The notes beneath the pieces are model-generated. The model saw only the letters and a list, made by a program, of their open reading frames with translations. It was not told the DNA's origin and did not search any database. A stretch of 64,000 nt of DNA. It comes from Asinibacterium sp. OR53 (GTDB taxonomy: Bacteria; Bacteroidota; Bacteroidia; Chitinophagales; Chitinophagaceae). Where the stretch lies: NCBI RefSeq assembly GCF_000515315.1, contig NZ_KI911562.1, positions 372,001-436,000 of the forward strand, read 5' to 3'. This document shows, in pieces, positions 45,760 to 55,150 of this stretch (its first letter is position 1; every line of letters begins with the position of its first letter). Both the position numbers and the translations under genes were made by a program.

Positions 45760-48700
45760 TTATTTATATTTTTTCTTCAGCATTTTAAAGTATAACAGGG
45801 GTACTACGATCAGCGTCAGGAATGTGGAAGTCAATGTGCCTCCCATTAATGAAATGGCAAGTCCCTGAAATACCGGATCGGTCAGAATAATGACGGCTCC
45901 CAATACAACCGCGCCAGCCGTGAGTAAAATCGGTGTGGTACGAACGGCGCCTGCTTCAATAATCGCTTGTTGTAAGCTTTCCCCTTCTTTCAGCCTGATG
46001 TCGATAAAATCAATGAGTAAAATTGAGTTGCGCACCATTACTCCTGCCAGCGCTATAAAGCCTATCATGGAAGTTGCCGTAAAATAAGCATGCAATGCCC
46101 AATGGCCGAGTATGATACCGATCAACGATAATGGAATGGCAGAAAGCATGACCAATGGCACTTTAAAATCCTGGAACCAACCTACAATCAATATATAAAT
46201 AATGATCAGCACGGCGCCGAAAGCGGCACCCAGGTCGCGGAATACCTCATAGGTAATCTGCCATTCTCCGTCCCATTTAACGGTATAATTGTCTTCTGTC
46301 TGGGGCGCTTGCGTATATTCTTCTTTCAGGCTGTAGCCTTTGGGCAATTTGATCTCTTTCAGTTTTTTCGACATAGCTGTAATAGCATAGACCGGGCTTT
46401 CCAATTTTCCCGCCATGTCTGCGGTAATGTAAACAACACGCTTCTGGTCTTTACGGTTGATACTTTGTGCCGCTACCATCCTTTCCCAATGCCCCAACTC
46501 TCCCAATGACAGCATATTACCCATCTGTCCCTTTACCGGCAGGTTATTGAGTGCCTGTAAATTATTCTTATCCTGGTCAGCTACCTGCAAGCGGATATGT
46601 TCAGGCTCGTATGCATTGGGTTGATGTAACAATCCTGCCGAAGTACCAGAGATCAAAGCATAAGCACTCATTGTTATTTGCGCCTGTGATATGCCGTTAC
46701 GCATGGCCTTTTCTTTATCTACCACAAAACGGTACTCCGGCTGGTCAGCTTCCCTGCTCCAATCCAGGTCTACCACATCGGGTGTTTGCGCCAACAACGA
46801 TTTAACCTGTTCGGCCACTTTAACCTGTTCTTTTTCATCAGGGCCATAGATTTCAGCAACCAGAGTAGACCGTACAGGAGGTCCGGGAGAAACTTCTACC
46901 AATGCAATATTGGCACCGTATTTTTTTGCAATCGCATCAATAGGGTCTCGCATCTCTTTGGTAATCTCATGGCTTTGAACCGAACGGTCTTTTTTATCAA
47001 CCAGGTTCACCTGGATATCTGCTACATGATCGCCGCGGCGAAGATCGTAATGCCTTACCAGTCCGCTGAAAGTAATGGGCGACGCTGTTCCCGTATAGGT
47101 TTGAAAATTGCGTACCATGGGTTGTTGCGACAAGTAGTTGGCTATTTCGGCAGTGACAGCCTGTGTGCGCTCCAGGCTTGTACCTTCGGGCATATCTATC
47201 ACTACCTGGAATTCATTTTTATTATCGAAGGGCAGCATCTTCACACCCACGGATTTTGTATAAAACATGAGAGAAGTAGCCAGCAATACCACACTGGTGC
47301 CTATCATAAAGCCCCAGCGGTATAAACGTTTTTCGAGCATCGGCAGCATAAGCTTTTGATAGATCCTGTAAATTTTCGTTTGCCCTGCTTCCACCTCTGC
47401 CACATGGCGCTTCGCTGTTTTTTCTTTTTCACGAAGGAAAATAAGACCGAGATAAGGGGTTAGCGTTAAAGCAACCAATAACGACAGGAACATGGCAACG
47501 GCAGCGCCTACCGGCATCGGGCTCATGTAAGGACCCATCATACCACTCACGAAGGCCATGGGAAATACTGCTGCCATCACAGTGAATGTTGCAAGTATGG
47601 TGGGGTTACCTACTTCGTTGATAGAGTAGATGGCGGCTTGCAGGAATGGCAGCCGCTTCATCTTGAAATGGCGGTGCATATTTTCTGCTATGATGATGGA
47701 ATCGTCCACCACGATGCCGACTATAAAGACCAGGGCAAAAAGTGTGATCCTGTTCAATGTGTAATTCAGAAAATAATACGCCACCAGTGTAAGTGCAAAC
47801 GTAACAGGTACGGACAAAAACACCACCATACCACCACGCCAGCCCATGGCAAGCATTACAAAAACCGTTACGGCAACAATCGCAATGGCCAAATGCATCA
47901 GCAATTCTGATACTTTTTCGGAAGCCGATTCGCCATTGTTGCGTGTAATGGTTGTATGCACCTCGGAGGGGATAAGGGTTTTATTTAGTCCACCTAAACG
48001 TGTTTCCATCTTCTCAGCCAGTTGCATGGCATCAGATCCTGATTTTTTGCAAACAGACAATGTAACAGCCGGGTAAGTGGATGGGAAAAGTTGCTGGTCT
48101 TTCACAGCTGCCTTTCCATAACCGAAGCTTACATAGTTACTGGGCATTTCATACCCTTCCAGCACTTTGGCAAACTGTTTCAAGAATACAGGTTGTTGTC
48201 CGGTCGTACCCACAATCAGGTTTTCCACATCTTCCTTTGAGGCAAGGAAATTTCCCGTCTGTACGGCAAAGGCTGTGTCTTGTATCCGCAATGTACCCGA
48301 ATGCATTTGCGCATTCTGCGCCGAGATCATTTGCTGCACAGTTTGGATATCTACATGCAGGGCCGTCATTTTTTCTTTATCTAAAATGACCTGTAGTTCT
48401 TTACTCCTGCCACCGGTTACGTTCACAGTAGATACATCGGGTATTTTTTTCAGCGCTGCACCTACCTGGTTAGCTATCTGCCTCAGTTGTGCGCTGTTGT
48501 ATTTTTCACTCCAGAACGTCAGCGAAAAAATAGGGACATCATCAATACCGCGGCTTTTCAGCATGGGCGTGGTAACACCTGGCGGCATTTTATCCATGTT
48601 CTTCATGAGTTCGCTGTACAGTTTTACCTGCGAGCGCTCTATATCTTCGCCTACAATAAACTGAACAATGATCGCAGCCTGTCCGTTCATAGAAGTGGAA

Positions 48701-48957
48701 TACACATGCTCCACACCTTTGATATTGGAAATGATTTTCTCCATCGGCGCCGTCACCCTGTTTTCCACCTCCTTAGGCGTAGCCCCGGGATAACCGACGA
48801 ATATATCCAGCATCGGCACTTTAATTTGAGGCTCTTCCTCACGCGGTATCATCATCACTGCGTAAGCACCCAGTAACAATCCGGCAACCATCAGCAATAT
48901 TGTGAGCTTTGATCGGATAAAGGCGTTAGCTATTCTTCCGGCAATTCCATTTTCCAT
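45760..48957 (-). CDS. RND efflux pump, inner-membrane permease
   Basis: A full-length (1,065-residue) AcrB/CusA-superfamily pump that exports its substrate by proton antiport through a tripartite complex. It has the N-terminal helix and PREEEPQI, the porter domain YPGATPKEVENRVTAPME, transmembrane helix 4 VGIVVDDSIIIAENMHRHF with the paired Asp of the proton relay, and the second-half repeat with ALAGVMVRNSILLIDFIDIR. It falls closest to the broad group of Bacteroidota pumps of unknown specificity rather than clear heavy-metal pumps. Adaptor and TolC genes lie directly upstream. Confidence 0.93.
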   Translation of the reverse strand: MENGIAGRIANAFIRSKLTILLMVAGLLLGAYAVMMIPREEEPQIKVPMLDIFVGYPGATPKEVENRVTAPMEKIISNIKGVEHVYSTSMNGQAAIIVQFIVGEDIERSQVKLYSELMKNMDKMPPGVTTPMLKSRGIDDVPIFSLTFWSEKYNSAQLRQIANQVGAALKKIPDVSTVNVTGGRSKELQVILDKEKMTALHVDIQTVQQMISAQNAQMHSGTLRIQDTAFAVQTGNFLASKEDVENLIVGTTGQQPVFLKQFAKVLEGYEMPSNYVSFGYGKAAVKDQQLFPSTYPAVTLSVCKKSGSDAMQLAEKMETRLGGLNKTLIPSEVHTTITRNNGESASEKVSELLMHLAIAIVAVTVFVMLAMGWRGGMVVFLSVPVTFALTLVAYYFLNYTLNRITLFALVFIVGIVVDDSIIIAENMHRHFKMKRLPFLQAAIYSINEVGNPTILATFTVMAAVFPMAFVSGMMGPYMSPMPVGAAVAMFLSLLVALTLTPYLGLIFLREKEKTAKRHVAEVEAGQTKIYRIYQKLMLPMLEKRLYRWGFMIGTSVVLLATSLMFYTKSVGVKMLPFDNKNEFQVVIDMPEGTSLERTQAVTAEIANYLSQQPMVRNFQTYTGTASPITFSGLVRHYDLRRGDHVADIQVNLVDKKDRSVQSHEITKEMRDPIDAIAKKYGANIALVEVSPGPPVRSTLVAEIYGPDEKEQVKVAEQVKSLLAQTPDVVDLDWSREADQPEYRFVVDKEKAMRNGISQAQITMSAYALISGTSAGLLHQPNAYEPEHIRLQVADQDKNNLQALNNLPVKGQMGNMLSLGELGHWERMVAAQSINRKDQKRVVYITADMAGKLESPVYAITAMSKKLKEIKLPKGYSLKEEYTQAPQTEDNYTVKWDGEWQITYEVFRDLGAAFGAVLIIIYILIVGWFQDFKVPLVMLSAIPLSLIGIILGHWALHAYFTATSMIGFIALAGVMVRNSILLIDFIDIRLKEGESLQQAIIEAGAVRTTPILLTAGAVVLGAVIILTDPVFQGLAISLMGGTLTSTFLTLIVVPLLYFKMLKKKYK

Positions 48958-48969
48958 ATAAAAAAGTTG

Positions 48970-50040
48970 TTAGAATTTAATATTTGCTCCGTTCCAAAGC
49001 CGGCTATCGGCATAACTGATGTACCGTTCTCCTGCAGCAAGACCCGAGAGAACTTCGACCTGCCCATTGCTGGTATTGCCTGTGCGCAGCCATCTCAACA
49101 AAGCCTTATTATCGCCCGACACGGTATAAACACCCACCAGGTCGCCCTGTGTTACAAGGCTTGATGCGGGAACACTTATCATATTTGTTGTTGTCGCTAC
49201 CGGAATACGTATATGGACATACATTCCTGAAAGAAGTCCTTCACTGTTGTCGGGATTGATCTTTATCAGGTACTGGCCTCCGGTTGTAACAGAAGAGCGG
49301 CTGATCTCCGTAACAGTACCGCCGGTATTTTTCCCATCTGCATCGGCGGTAATGTTTACATGCATGCCCTGGTGAATATATTTGATCTTGTCTTCCGTAA
49401 CCATGGCGGTAGCCTGTAAAGCTCCTGAACTTTCCAGCATCAATACGGGTGCTCCCGGTCCTGCAAGACTGCCTGCCTCCATCATTTTTTGCGTAACAGT
49501 GCCGCTGAAAGGAGCAGTAACATCGGCATAGGCCATATTGGCATTCACTTCATTGCGCATTTGACGGGCAGCCTGCGACTGTGCTTCTGCCGCCTTGTAT
49601 TGCAACGTGATATTTTCAAGCTCCTTGTCAGTAGCGCTGTTTTGCGAATGCAATATTTTGAAACGTTCATAATCCTTCTTGGCATTGGCAAGGGCTGCTT
49701 CCGCCGCCGCGATATTGGCGGTAACCTGCCCGTCTTTGGCGCGGATATCGGTAGACTTGATGGAGAAAAGCAATTGACCGGCGCGGACATTATCGCCAAT
49801 ATTGACATTCATTCTGGTGATATAGCCCATTATCCTTGTACTGATGGCGGCGGAATGTGCCGACATCAACTGGCCGCTTATTGCTGCGAATGCGCCGTTT
49901 CCTTCGGTGCCTGCCAGCGCCAACCTTACATGAACAGGTGCGGCGGCATTGTTTCCCGGCGCTGTATTTTCCGGATTAGTTTTGCAGGCAGTGAGCAGCA
50001 TTGCAAAGGGAAAAAAGTACAGCATATTTTTTAGTTGCAT
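48970..50040 (-). CDS. RND efflux periplasmic adaptor (membrane fusion lipoprotein)
   Basis: A 356-residue HlyD/AcrA-type adaptor. The signal peptide ends in MLLTACKTN, so the protein is lipid-anchored. It has a barrel-sandwich hybrid (ISTRIMGYITRMNVNIGDNVRAGQLLFSIKS), an alpha-helical hairpin (AAEAALANAKKDYERFKILHSQNSATDKELENITLQYKAAEAQSQAARQM), the second lipoyl half (DVTAPFSGTVTQKMMEAGSLAGPG) and beta-barrel/membrane-proximal domains. It bridges pump and TolC. Operon with both. Confidence 0.93.
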   Translation of the reverse strand: MQLKNMLYFFPFAMLLTACKTNPENTAPGNNAAAPVHVRLALAGTEGNGAFAAISGQLMSAHSAAISTRIMGYITRMNVNIGDNVRAGQLLFSIKSTDIRAKDGQVTANIAAAEAALANAKKDYERFKILHSQNSATDKELENITLQYKAAEAQSQAARQMRNEVNANMAYADVTAPFSGTVTQKMMEAGSLAGPGAPVLMLESSGALQATAMVTEDKIKYIHQGMHVNITADADGKNTGGTVTEISRSSVTTGGQYLIKINPDNSEGLLSGMYVHIRIPVATTTNMISVPASSLVTQGDLVGVYTVSGDNKALLRWLRTGNTSNGQVEVLSGLAAGERYISYADSRLWNGANIKF

Positions 50041-50078
50041 ATGGTATGAATTACGAATGATGAATTTGTATTTGTTGT

Positions 50079-51374
50079 TTAACGGGCTGTTAAGAAACGG
50101 ATATAGGCCAATGTGCTGTTATGCATTGTTACGGCCTGTTTGTAATAAAGTTTTTGCATGGCTTGCTGGGTTTGCGCCTGTAATAGGTCGGTGGTGCTGA
50201 CCAGGCCTTGCTTATAGCGATTTTCCAATATCTGCAAAGCTTCCTGTGCCTGCTGAACAGACAAATGATACTGCGCCAGGCGGTAATTTGCTTCTGTTAA
50301 CTGACTGTTGGCTTTGGCCAATGCTTTTGCATCCTGCTCTTTGCTATCCTGCAATTGCAGCGCTATTTGCTTTTGCTCCAGCCGCTGTGTAGCCAGCTTG
50401 TTATGTACTTCATTTCCTTTAAACACATGCCAGGTCATCTGCACACCAACCAGGTAAGCACCGTTGCCGAAACCCAAAGCCCTACTGTCGTTCAACTGGT
50501 AAGACGCAAATCCGTTGACTTTTGGCACCAGGCTGCGCCTGGTGCTTTTTATCATATCGTCATAAGAAGAGATCGCCATTTCCATGGCTTTAAAATCTGA
50601 ACGGTCGGCAGGAAGATGATTGTAGTTCGATAAATTGCCATCGGGTATAAGACTATCTACCTGGTAAATAGCTCCTACCGGTTTCCTCATCAGTACGCTC
50701 AGGTTATCGGAATGCTCTTGTATGGCAGACTGAGCAGCAGCGATCTGTGTTTCGATGGATTTCACATTTACATCCACATTCAGCAAATCTGATCTTTGGA
50801 TATATCCCTGATCGTAGCGGTCCTTCGTCCATTTGTAAATGGCTTGCAGCGTTGCCAGTGCCTCTTTGGAAACTTTCAGCATTTCATACGAAAGCTGTAA
50901 TTGATTATATTCTGTTTCTGCAGAAAATTTCAGGTAATCCTGCACACGTTGCTTTTGATAACCTGCAATAGCTACCTGTTTACGTGCGGCCTCACGCATG
51001 GATAACATATCTGCATTAAAAATGGGTTGCACAACAGTGGCCTCTGTGGTAAAATTACCTGTAGCATTGGGATGGTTAAGAAGATCAGGCGCAAAGTCGT
51101 TCTGCGCAATGCCCCGCTGTAGCAACTTAAAACCAAATGCATGTAAAGGATTATTGGTCATCAGGCCGCTGTAGTCCAACGTCACCTGTGGCAGAAAGAC
51201 GGCATCGGTCTGTTTGAACTTTGCTTCGGCTGTTTTTATAACATTATCTGCCATTGCTACCGTACAGCTGCTGTCCGTAGCAAGTCGTATGGCCTCTGCT
51301 TTGGTAAGAGCCGGTTGTGCCGGTATCCGTACCAGGGAAATGCTTAAAAGGAAAAACAAGAATAGTTTTTTCAT
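50079..51374 (-). CDS. TolC-family outer-membrane efflux protein
   Basis: A 431-residue outer-membrane channel: signal peptide (LFLFFLLSISLVRIPAQ), two OEP repeats (PF02321) with long coiled-coil helices (YNQLQLSYEMLKVSKEALATLQAIYKWTKDRYDQGYIQRSDLLNVDVNVK and a second copy near LSVQQAQEALQILENRYKQGLVSTTDLLQAQ). It is the first gene of the efflux operon and has a -7-like element upstream at 51395-51402. Confidence 0.92.
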   Translation of the reverse strand: MKKLFLFFLLSISLVRIPAQPALTKAEAIRLATDSSCTVAMADNVIKTAEAKFKQTDAVFLPQVTLDYSGLMTNNPLHAFGFKLLQRGIAQNDFAPDLLNHPNATGNFTTEATVVQPIFNADMLSMREAARKQVAIAGYQKQRVQDYLKFSAETEYNQLQLSYEMLKVSKEALATLQAIYKWTKDRYDQGYIQRSDLLNVDVNVKSIETQIAAAQSAIQEHSDNLSVLMRKPVGAIYQVDSLIPDGNLSNYNHLPADRSDFKAMEMAISSYDDMIKSTRRSLVPKVNGFASYQLNDSRALGFGNGAYLVGVQMTWHVFKGNEVHNKLATQRLEQKQIALQLQDSKEQDAKALAKANSQLTEANYRLAQYHLSVQQAQEALQILENRYKQGLVSTTDLLQAQTQQAMQKLYYKQAVTMHNSTLAYIRFLTAR

Positions 51375-51394
51375 CTTTAGATCGTTTTCAGATG

Positions 51395-51402
51395 CAAAAC
51401 TA
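51395..51402 (-). promoter_or_regulatory. -7 element of the efflux operon
   Basis: On the minus strand TAGTTTTG matches TAnnTTTG; transcription would begin near 51388-51390, about 15 bases before the TolC start codon. No -33 TTTG box is present, consistent with a promoter that needs an activator. Confidence 0.5.
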
Positions 51403-51423
51403 TTTTAGCGCAGTATGAATGTT

Positions 51424-51439
51424 TGTGACAGTAGTTACA
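51424..51439. promoter_or_regulatory. Palindromic operator, candidate Crp/Fnr site
   Basis: TGTGAC-AGTA-GTTACA: the arms match at 5 of 6 positions as an inverted repeat. The centre lies about 42-44 bases upstream of the expected transcription start, where class II Crp/Fnr activators bind. The Crp/Fnr gene at 44538 belongs to the same module. Confidence 0.45.
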
Positions 51440-51458
51440 CAGCAAAAAATCATTGGCC

Positions 51459-51539
51459 ATGCACTGTTCCCTGGCTGAACTCATCATTAAAAATGGCAGG
51501 CCTGAACACGCCAAAGTGATCAGATTAGAATACCTTTAA
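51459..51539 (+). pseudogene. Relict of a GH43-like gene 3' end before the GH3 gene
   Basis: A 26-codon open frame ending at the TAA at 51537-51539. Its last residues (ELIIKNGRPEHAKVIRLEYL) resemble the C-terminus of the GH43 protein (EAINENGVSERTKVIRSE). At DNA level 51489-51530 matches 44466-44507 at 31 of 42 bases by my count. It looks like the leftover tail of a second GH43-type gene whose body is gone. The rest of the gap 51375-51567 holds only the promoter and operator of the efflux operon. Confidence 0.5.
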
Positions 51540-51567
51540 CCACCATTTAATCATTCATTTTCTTGTC

Positions 51568-53835
51568 ATGAAAACAAAATATTTAATACTTCTCCTGGCC
51601 CTGCTGTGCTGCAGTTACAGCAGCATGGCACAGCAGCCAAAAATGGATAAATTCATTACTGCATTGATGAGCAGAATGACCCTTGACGAAAAGATTGGCC
51701 AATTGAATCTCCCATCGGTGGGTTTCGATGTAACGGGGCCAATATTGAGCCAGGGAGTGGAAGAAAAACTGGAGAAAGGCCTGGTAGGTGGTGTTTTCAA
51801 CACTTATACCCCTTCGGCTGTGCGCAAGTTGCAGAACCTGGCCGTTAACAAAACAAGATTAAAAATCCCATTGTTGTTCGGTTATGATGTGATCCATGGG
51901 CATAAAACCATCTTCCCTATTCCGCTCGGATTGGCCGCCAGTTGGGATCTTCCGTTGATAGAAAAAACCGCTCGCGCGGCGGCCGATGAAGCCAGTGCCG
52001 ATGGTTTGAACTGGGTATTCTCCCCCATGGTAGACATAGCACGCGATCCACGCTGGGGCCGGGTTGCAGAAGGCAGTGGTGAAGACACCTGGCTCGGAGC
52101 GCAGATTGCCAAAGCCATGGTGATGGGATACCAGGGGCATGATCTTACAAAGCAAGATGCCGTAATGGCCTGCGTAAAACATTTCGCACTCTATGGTGCT
52201 GCAGAGGCTGGAAGAGATTATAATACGGTGGACATGAGTGAACGCAAAATGTTTGAAATGTATCTACCTCCTTACAAAGCCGCTATCGATGCCGGCGCCG
52301 GATCGGTGATGAGTTCTTTTAACGATATCAACGGAATTCCTGCCACTGCCAATCAATGGTTACTCACGGATGTATTGCGCAAACAGTGGGGCTTCAAGGG
52401 TTTGGTGGCCACCGATTATACAGCTATCCTGGAATTGATGAACCATGGATTGGGTGATGAAGCACAGGTGGGTAAGCTGGCGCTGATGGCAGGCTCCGAT
52501 ATGGATATGGTAAGTGAAATATTTCTCAACCGGTTGAAAAAACTGGTGACAGACAAAAAACTGGATGTGCATTATGTAGACCAGGCTTGCAGGCGCGTGT
52601 TGGAAGCGAAATACAAACTCGGTTTGTTCGATGATCCTTATCGGGGAGTAAGTGAAGAACGTGCAGCAAAAGAGATCATGTCTGCAGAAAAAGTGGAGCT
52701 GGCCAGAACAGCCGCTGCAAAAAGTATTGTGTTGTTGAAGAATCTGAACAATATCCTTCCTTTGAACAACCAACAGCGTATTGCATTTATTGGTCCGCTT
52801 GTAAAAGATCAGCGTAACCTCATCGGTTGCTGGAGTGGCGCCGGTGACTGGAAAAAAGCCACCAGCTTTTGGGAAGCGCTTACAGCACAATACCCGCAAA
52901 ACAATTTCAGTTATGCCAAAGGCGCAAACCTCATCGATGACCCTTTACTGGTGAAAAAATTAAACCCGCATGGGGCTGCAATTACAGCAGATAGCCGCAG
53001 TCCTAAGGAACTGATCGAAGAAGCCGTTGAGCATACCAATAAGGCAGACGTAGCAGTTGTATTCCTGGGTGAATCTGCGCTGATGAGCGGTGAAGCTGCC
53101 AGCAGAAGCGATATCAGCTTACCCGAAAACCAGCAGGCATTGTTACAAGCGTTAAAAGCAACCGGCAAACCCATCGTATTGGTGCTCATGAACGGCCGTC
53201 CGCTGACATTACAGTGGGAAGATGCCCACCTGAACGCTATAGTAGAGACCTGGTTTGCAGGCATGAAAGCCGGCAATGCGATTGCAGATGTTCTTTTTGG
53301 CAAATACAACCCTTCTGGGAAATTGACCATGACTTTCCCAAGAAGTGTTGGGCAGATACCCATTTATTACAACGCTAAAAGCACCGGCAGACCCTTCAGC
53401 GAGGGACAAAAATATACCACACAATACCTCGACGTACCCAACACGCCATTGTATCCTTTCGGGTATGGATTGAGTTATACCCATTTTAATTACAGTGCCA
53501 TCAGTTTGAATAAAGCAAGCATCAGACCTTTAGAAAAGCTTACTGCTACTGTAACCATCAGCAACACTGGCAAATACGATGGAGAAGAAACCGCGCAGTT
53601 ATACCTCCACGATGTAGTAGCTTCGGTAACAAGGCCCGTAAAAGAATTGAAAGGTTTTCAAAAAGTATTCCTGAATGCGGGTGAATCAAAAACCATTTCA
53701 TTCACCATCGATGCAGAAGATTTGAAATTTTACAATGCCAACATGAAATACACTTCAGAGCCAGGAAAATTCAAACTCTTTATCGGCACCAATTCACAAG
53801 ATGTGAAAGAAGCTGAATTTGAATTGCTGCCTTAA
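51568..53835 (+). CDS. GH3 beta-glucosidase (BglX-like), exported
   Basis: A 755-residue glycoside hydrolase family 3 enzyme that would release glucose from short beta-glucans. Signal peptide ILLLALLCCSYSSMAQQ; N-terminal barrel with DVIHGHKTIFPIPLGLAASWDL, PRWGRVAEGSGEDTWL and CVKHFALYGAAEAGRDYN; the nucleophile Asp in GLVATDYTAILELMNHG; the second domain with KNLNNILPLNN and VVFLGES; and a fibronectin-like C-terminus (VTISNTGKYDGEETAQLYLHD). It probably completes the polysaccharide locus upstream, hydrolysing the oligosaccharides made by the GH144-like enzymes. Confidence 0.94.
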   Translation: MKTKYLILLLALLCCSYSSMAQQPKMDKFITALMSRMTLDEKIGQLNLPSVGFDVTGPILSQGVEEKLEKGLVGGVFNTYTPSAVRKLQNLAVNKTRLKIPLLFGYDVIHGHKTIFPIPLGLAASWDLPLIEKTARAAADEASADGLNWVFSPMVDIARDPRWGRVAEGSGEDTWLGAQIAKAMVMGYQGHDLTKQDAVMACVKHFALYGAAEAGRDYNTVDMSERKMFEMYLPPYKAAIDAGAGSVMSSFNDINGIPATANQWLLTDVLRKQWGFKGLVATDYTAILELMNHGLGDEAQVGKLALMAGSDMDMVSEIFLNRLKKLVTDKKLDVHYVDQACRRVLEAKYKLGLFDDPYRGVSEERAAKEIMSAEKVELARTAAAKSIVLLKNLNNILPLNNQQRIAFIGPLVKDQRNLIGCWSGAGDWKKATSFWEALTAQYPQNNFSYAKGANLIDDPLLVKKLNPHGAAITADSRSPKELIEEAVEHTNKADVAVVFLGESALMSGEAASRSDISLPENQQALLQALKATGKPIVLVLMNGRPLTLQWEDAHLNAIVETWFAGMKAGNAIADVLFGKYNPSGKLTMTFPRSVGQIPIYYNAKSTGRPFSEGQKYTTQYLDVPNTPLYPFGYGLSYTHFNYSAISLNKASIRPLEKLTATVTISNTGKYDGEETAQLYLHDVVASVTRPVKELKGFQKVFLNAGESKTISFTIDAEDLKFYNANMKYTSEPGKFKLFIGTNSQDVKEAEFELLP

Positions 53836-53861
53836 CTCATTGTCGAATTGTCAAATTATGC

Positions 53862-55124
53862 TTACGCTTTCATTAATGCCAGTTCTTTCCCTCCCCATTC
53901 CGGGAATAAAGTTTTATCATCGTTGATCTTAAGATGACCGTTGGCCACCGCGCTGAACACCGACCTGAAATCGGTACTCACCGGCAGGTCGCGGCCATCT
54001 TCGAGGTCGGCCTTGGCCAATGATTTGATATTGTTGTACACTTTTCCACCTGCTACATCATTACCCAATACAAACAAGCAACTTGCCCTGCCATGGTCTG
54101 TGCCTCCGGTGCCGTTCTGGTATGCTGTTCTTCCGAACTCGGTCATGGTCATCAGTGTTACTTCATCCTGATAAGCAGCCAGGTCTTGCCAAAAAGCAGC
54201 AATACTGTTACTGAAATCTTTCAGGTTATTCGCCAATGCTCCATTGGCCGTACCCTGGTTATAATGCGTATCCCATCCGCCACTTTCGGCAAAAGCCACT
54301 TCCATGCCCACATCCATCTTGATCAATATGGCAATCTGTTTCAATGCATTTCCTAATGGCGATGCAGGATACATCACACCTTGTGCGGGTTGGTAATTCC
54401 TGATATTGTTCACGTTCAGCATCTTCATGGCATCGAAACTTTCTTTGCCTGCCTTGTTCAATATATCGTTGGAAGTCTGGTCGTACAATTGCTCAAAAGA
54501 TTGAGCTGCTGTATGTGTAGCTGCCGGGTTGCCTCTCATCTGTATGGCAAAATCCTGTAGGTTGCTGATGGCCAGCGCTTCATTATCTCCATAAAAACTC
54601 CTGGGCAAAGCGCTCGTAAGACTCACGGCGCGGAAAGGAGTTGTTGCATCATGTCCCGTTAAACCCACCGCCCTATTCAGCCAGCCACTCGCTGTTCCTT
54701 TGTTGAAAGGTGTTCCGCTTTCCATATAATCCTGCGCATCGAAATGGCTGCGGGTATTATTCGGACTGCCCACCCCATGCACAATAGCCATACGCCCTTC
54801 AGCAAAAAAAGGATGCAAGCTGTTCAATGAAGGATGGAGTGCAAAGCGCCCGTCGATATCTGTCATGCCGCCTTCTGTTTTAGCAGGGCTCATAAAGAGA
54901 GAGGGACGCAAGAGTTTGAGGTTAGTATCTGCATACGGACTCACTGCCATCAGTCCGTCCATCGCTCCACGCTGGAAAATACAGACCAGTACTTTATTTT
55001 TTTTATAAGGCGTCCATATCTTCCTGTTATCAGCGGCGCGCACCACAAAGCCAGGCACACCGCCGAAACCTGCTGCGAAAAGCGCCAGAGCGCCCGATTT
55101 CATAAACCCTCTCCTGTTAATCAT
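53862..55124 (-). CDS. DUF1501 family protein (Tat-exported)
   Basis: A 420-residue protein of DUF1501 (PF07394), related to sulfatase/alkaline-phosphatase-like folds. The N-terminus NRRGFMKSGALALFAAGFGG is a twin-arginine-type signal. Typical stretches are LVCIFQRGAMDGLMAVSPYAD, FALHPSLNSLHPFFAEGRMAIVHGVGSPN, AESGGWDTHYNQG and TMTEFGRTAYQNGTGGTDHGRA. It follows the DUF1800 gene by 26 bases on the same strand; the two families are constantly paired in genomes. Biochemical role unknown. Confidence 0.93.
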   Translation of the reverse strand: MINRRGFMKSGALALFAAGFGGVPGFVVRAADNRKIWTPYKKNKVLVCIFQRGAMDGLMAVSPYADTNLKLLRPSLFMSPAKTEGGMTDIDGRFALHPSLNSLHPFFAEGRMAIVHGVGSPNNTRSHFDAQDYMESGTPFNKGTASGWLNRAVGLTGHDATTPFRAVSLTSALPRSFYGDNEALAISNLQDFAIQMRGNPAATHTAAQSFEQLYDQTSNDILNKAGKESFDAMKMLNVNNIRNYQPAQGVMYPASPLGNALKQIAILIKMDVGMEVAFAESGGWDTHYNQGTANGALANNLKDFSNSIAAFWQDLAAYQDEVTLMTMTEFGRTAYQNGTGGTDHGRASCLFVLGNDVAGGKVYNNIKSLAKADLEDGRDLPVSTDFRSVFSAVANGHLKINDDKTLFPEWGGKELALMKA

Positions 55125-55150
55125 AGAATATGTTTTAGCATGTGATGGTG

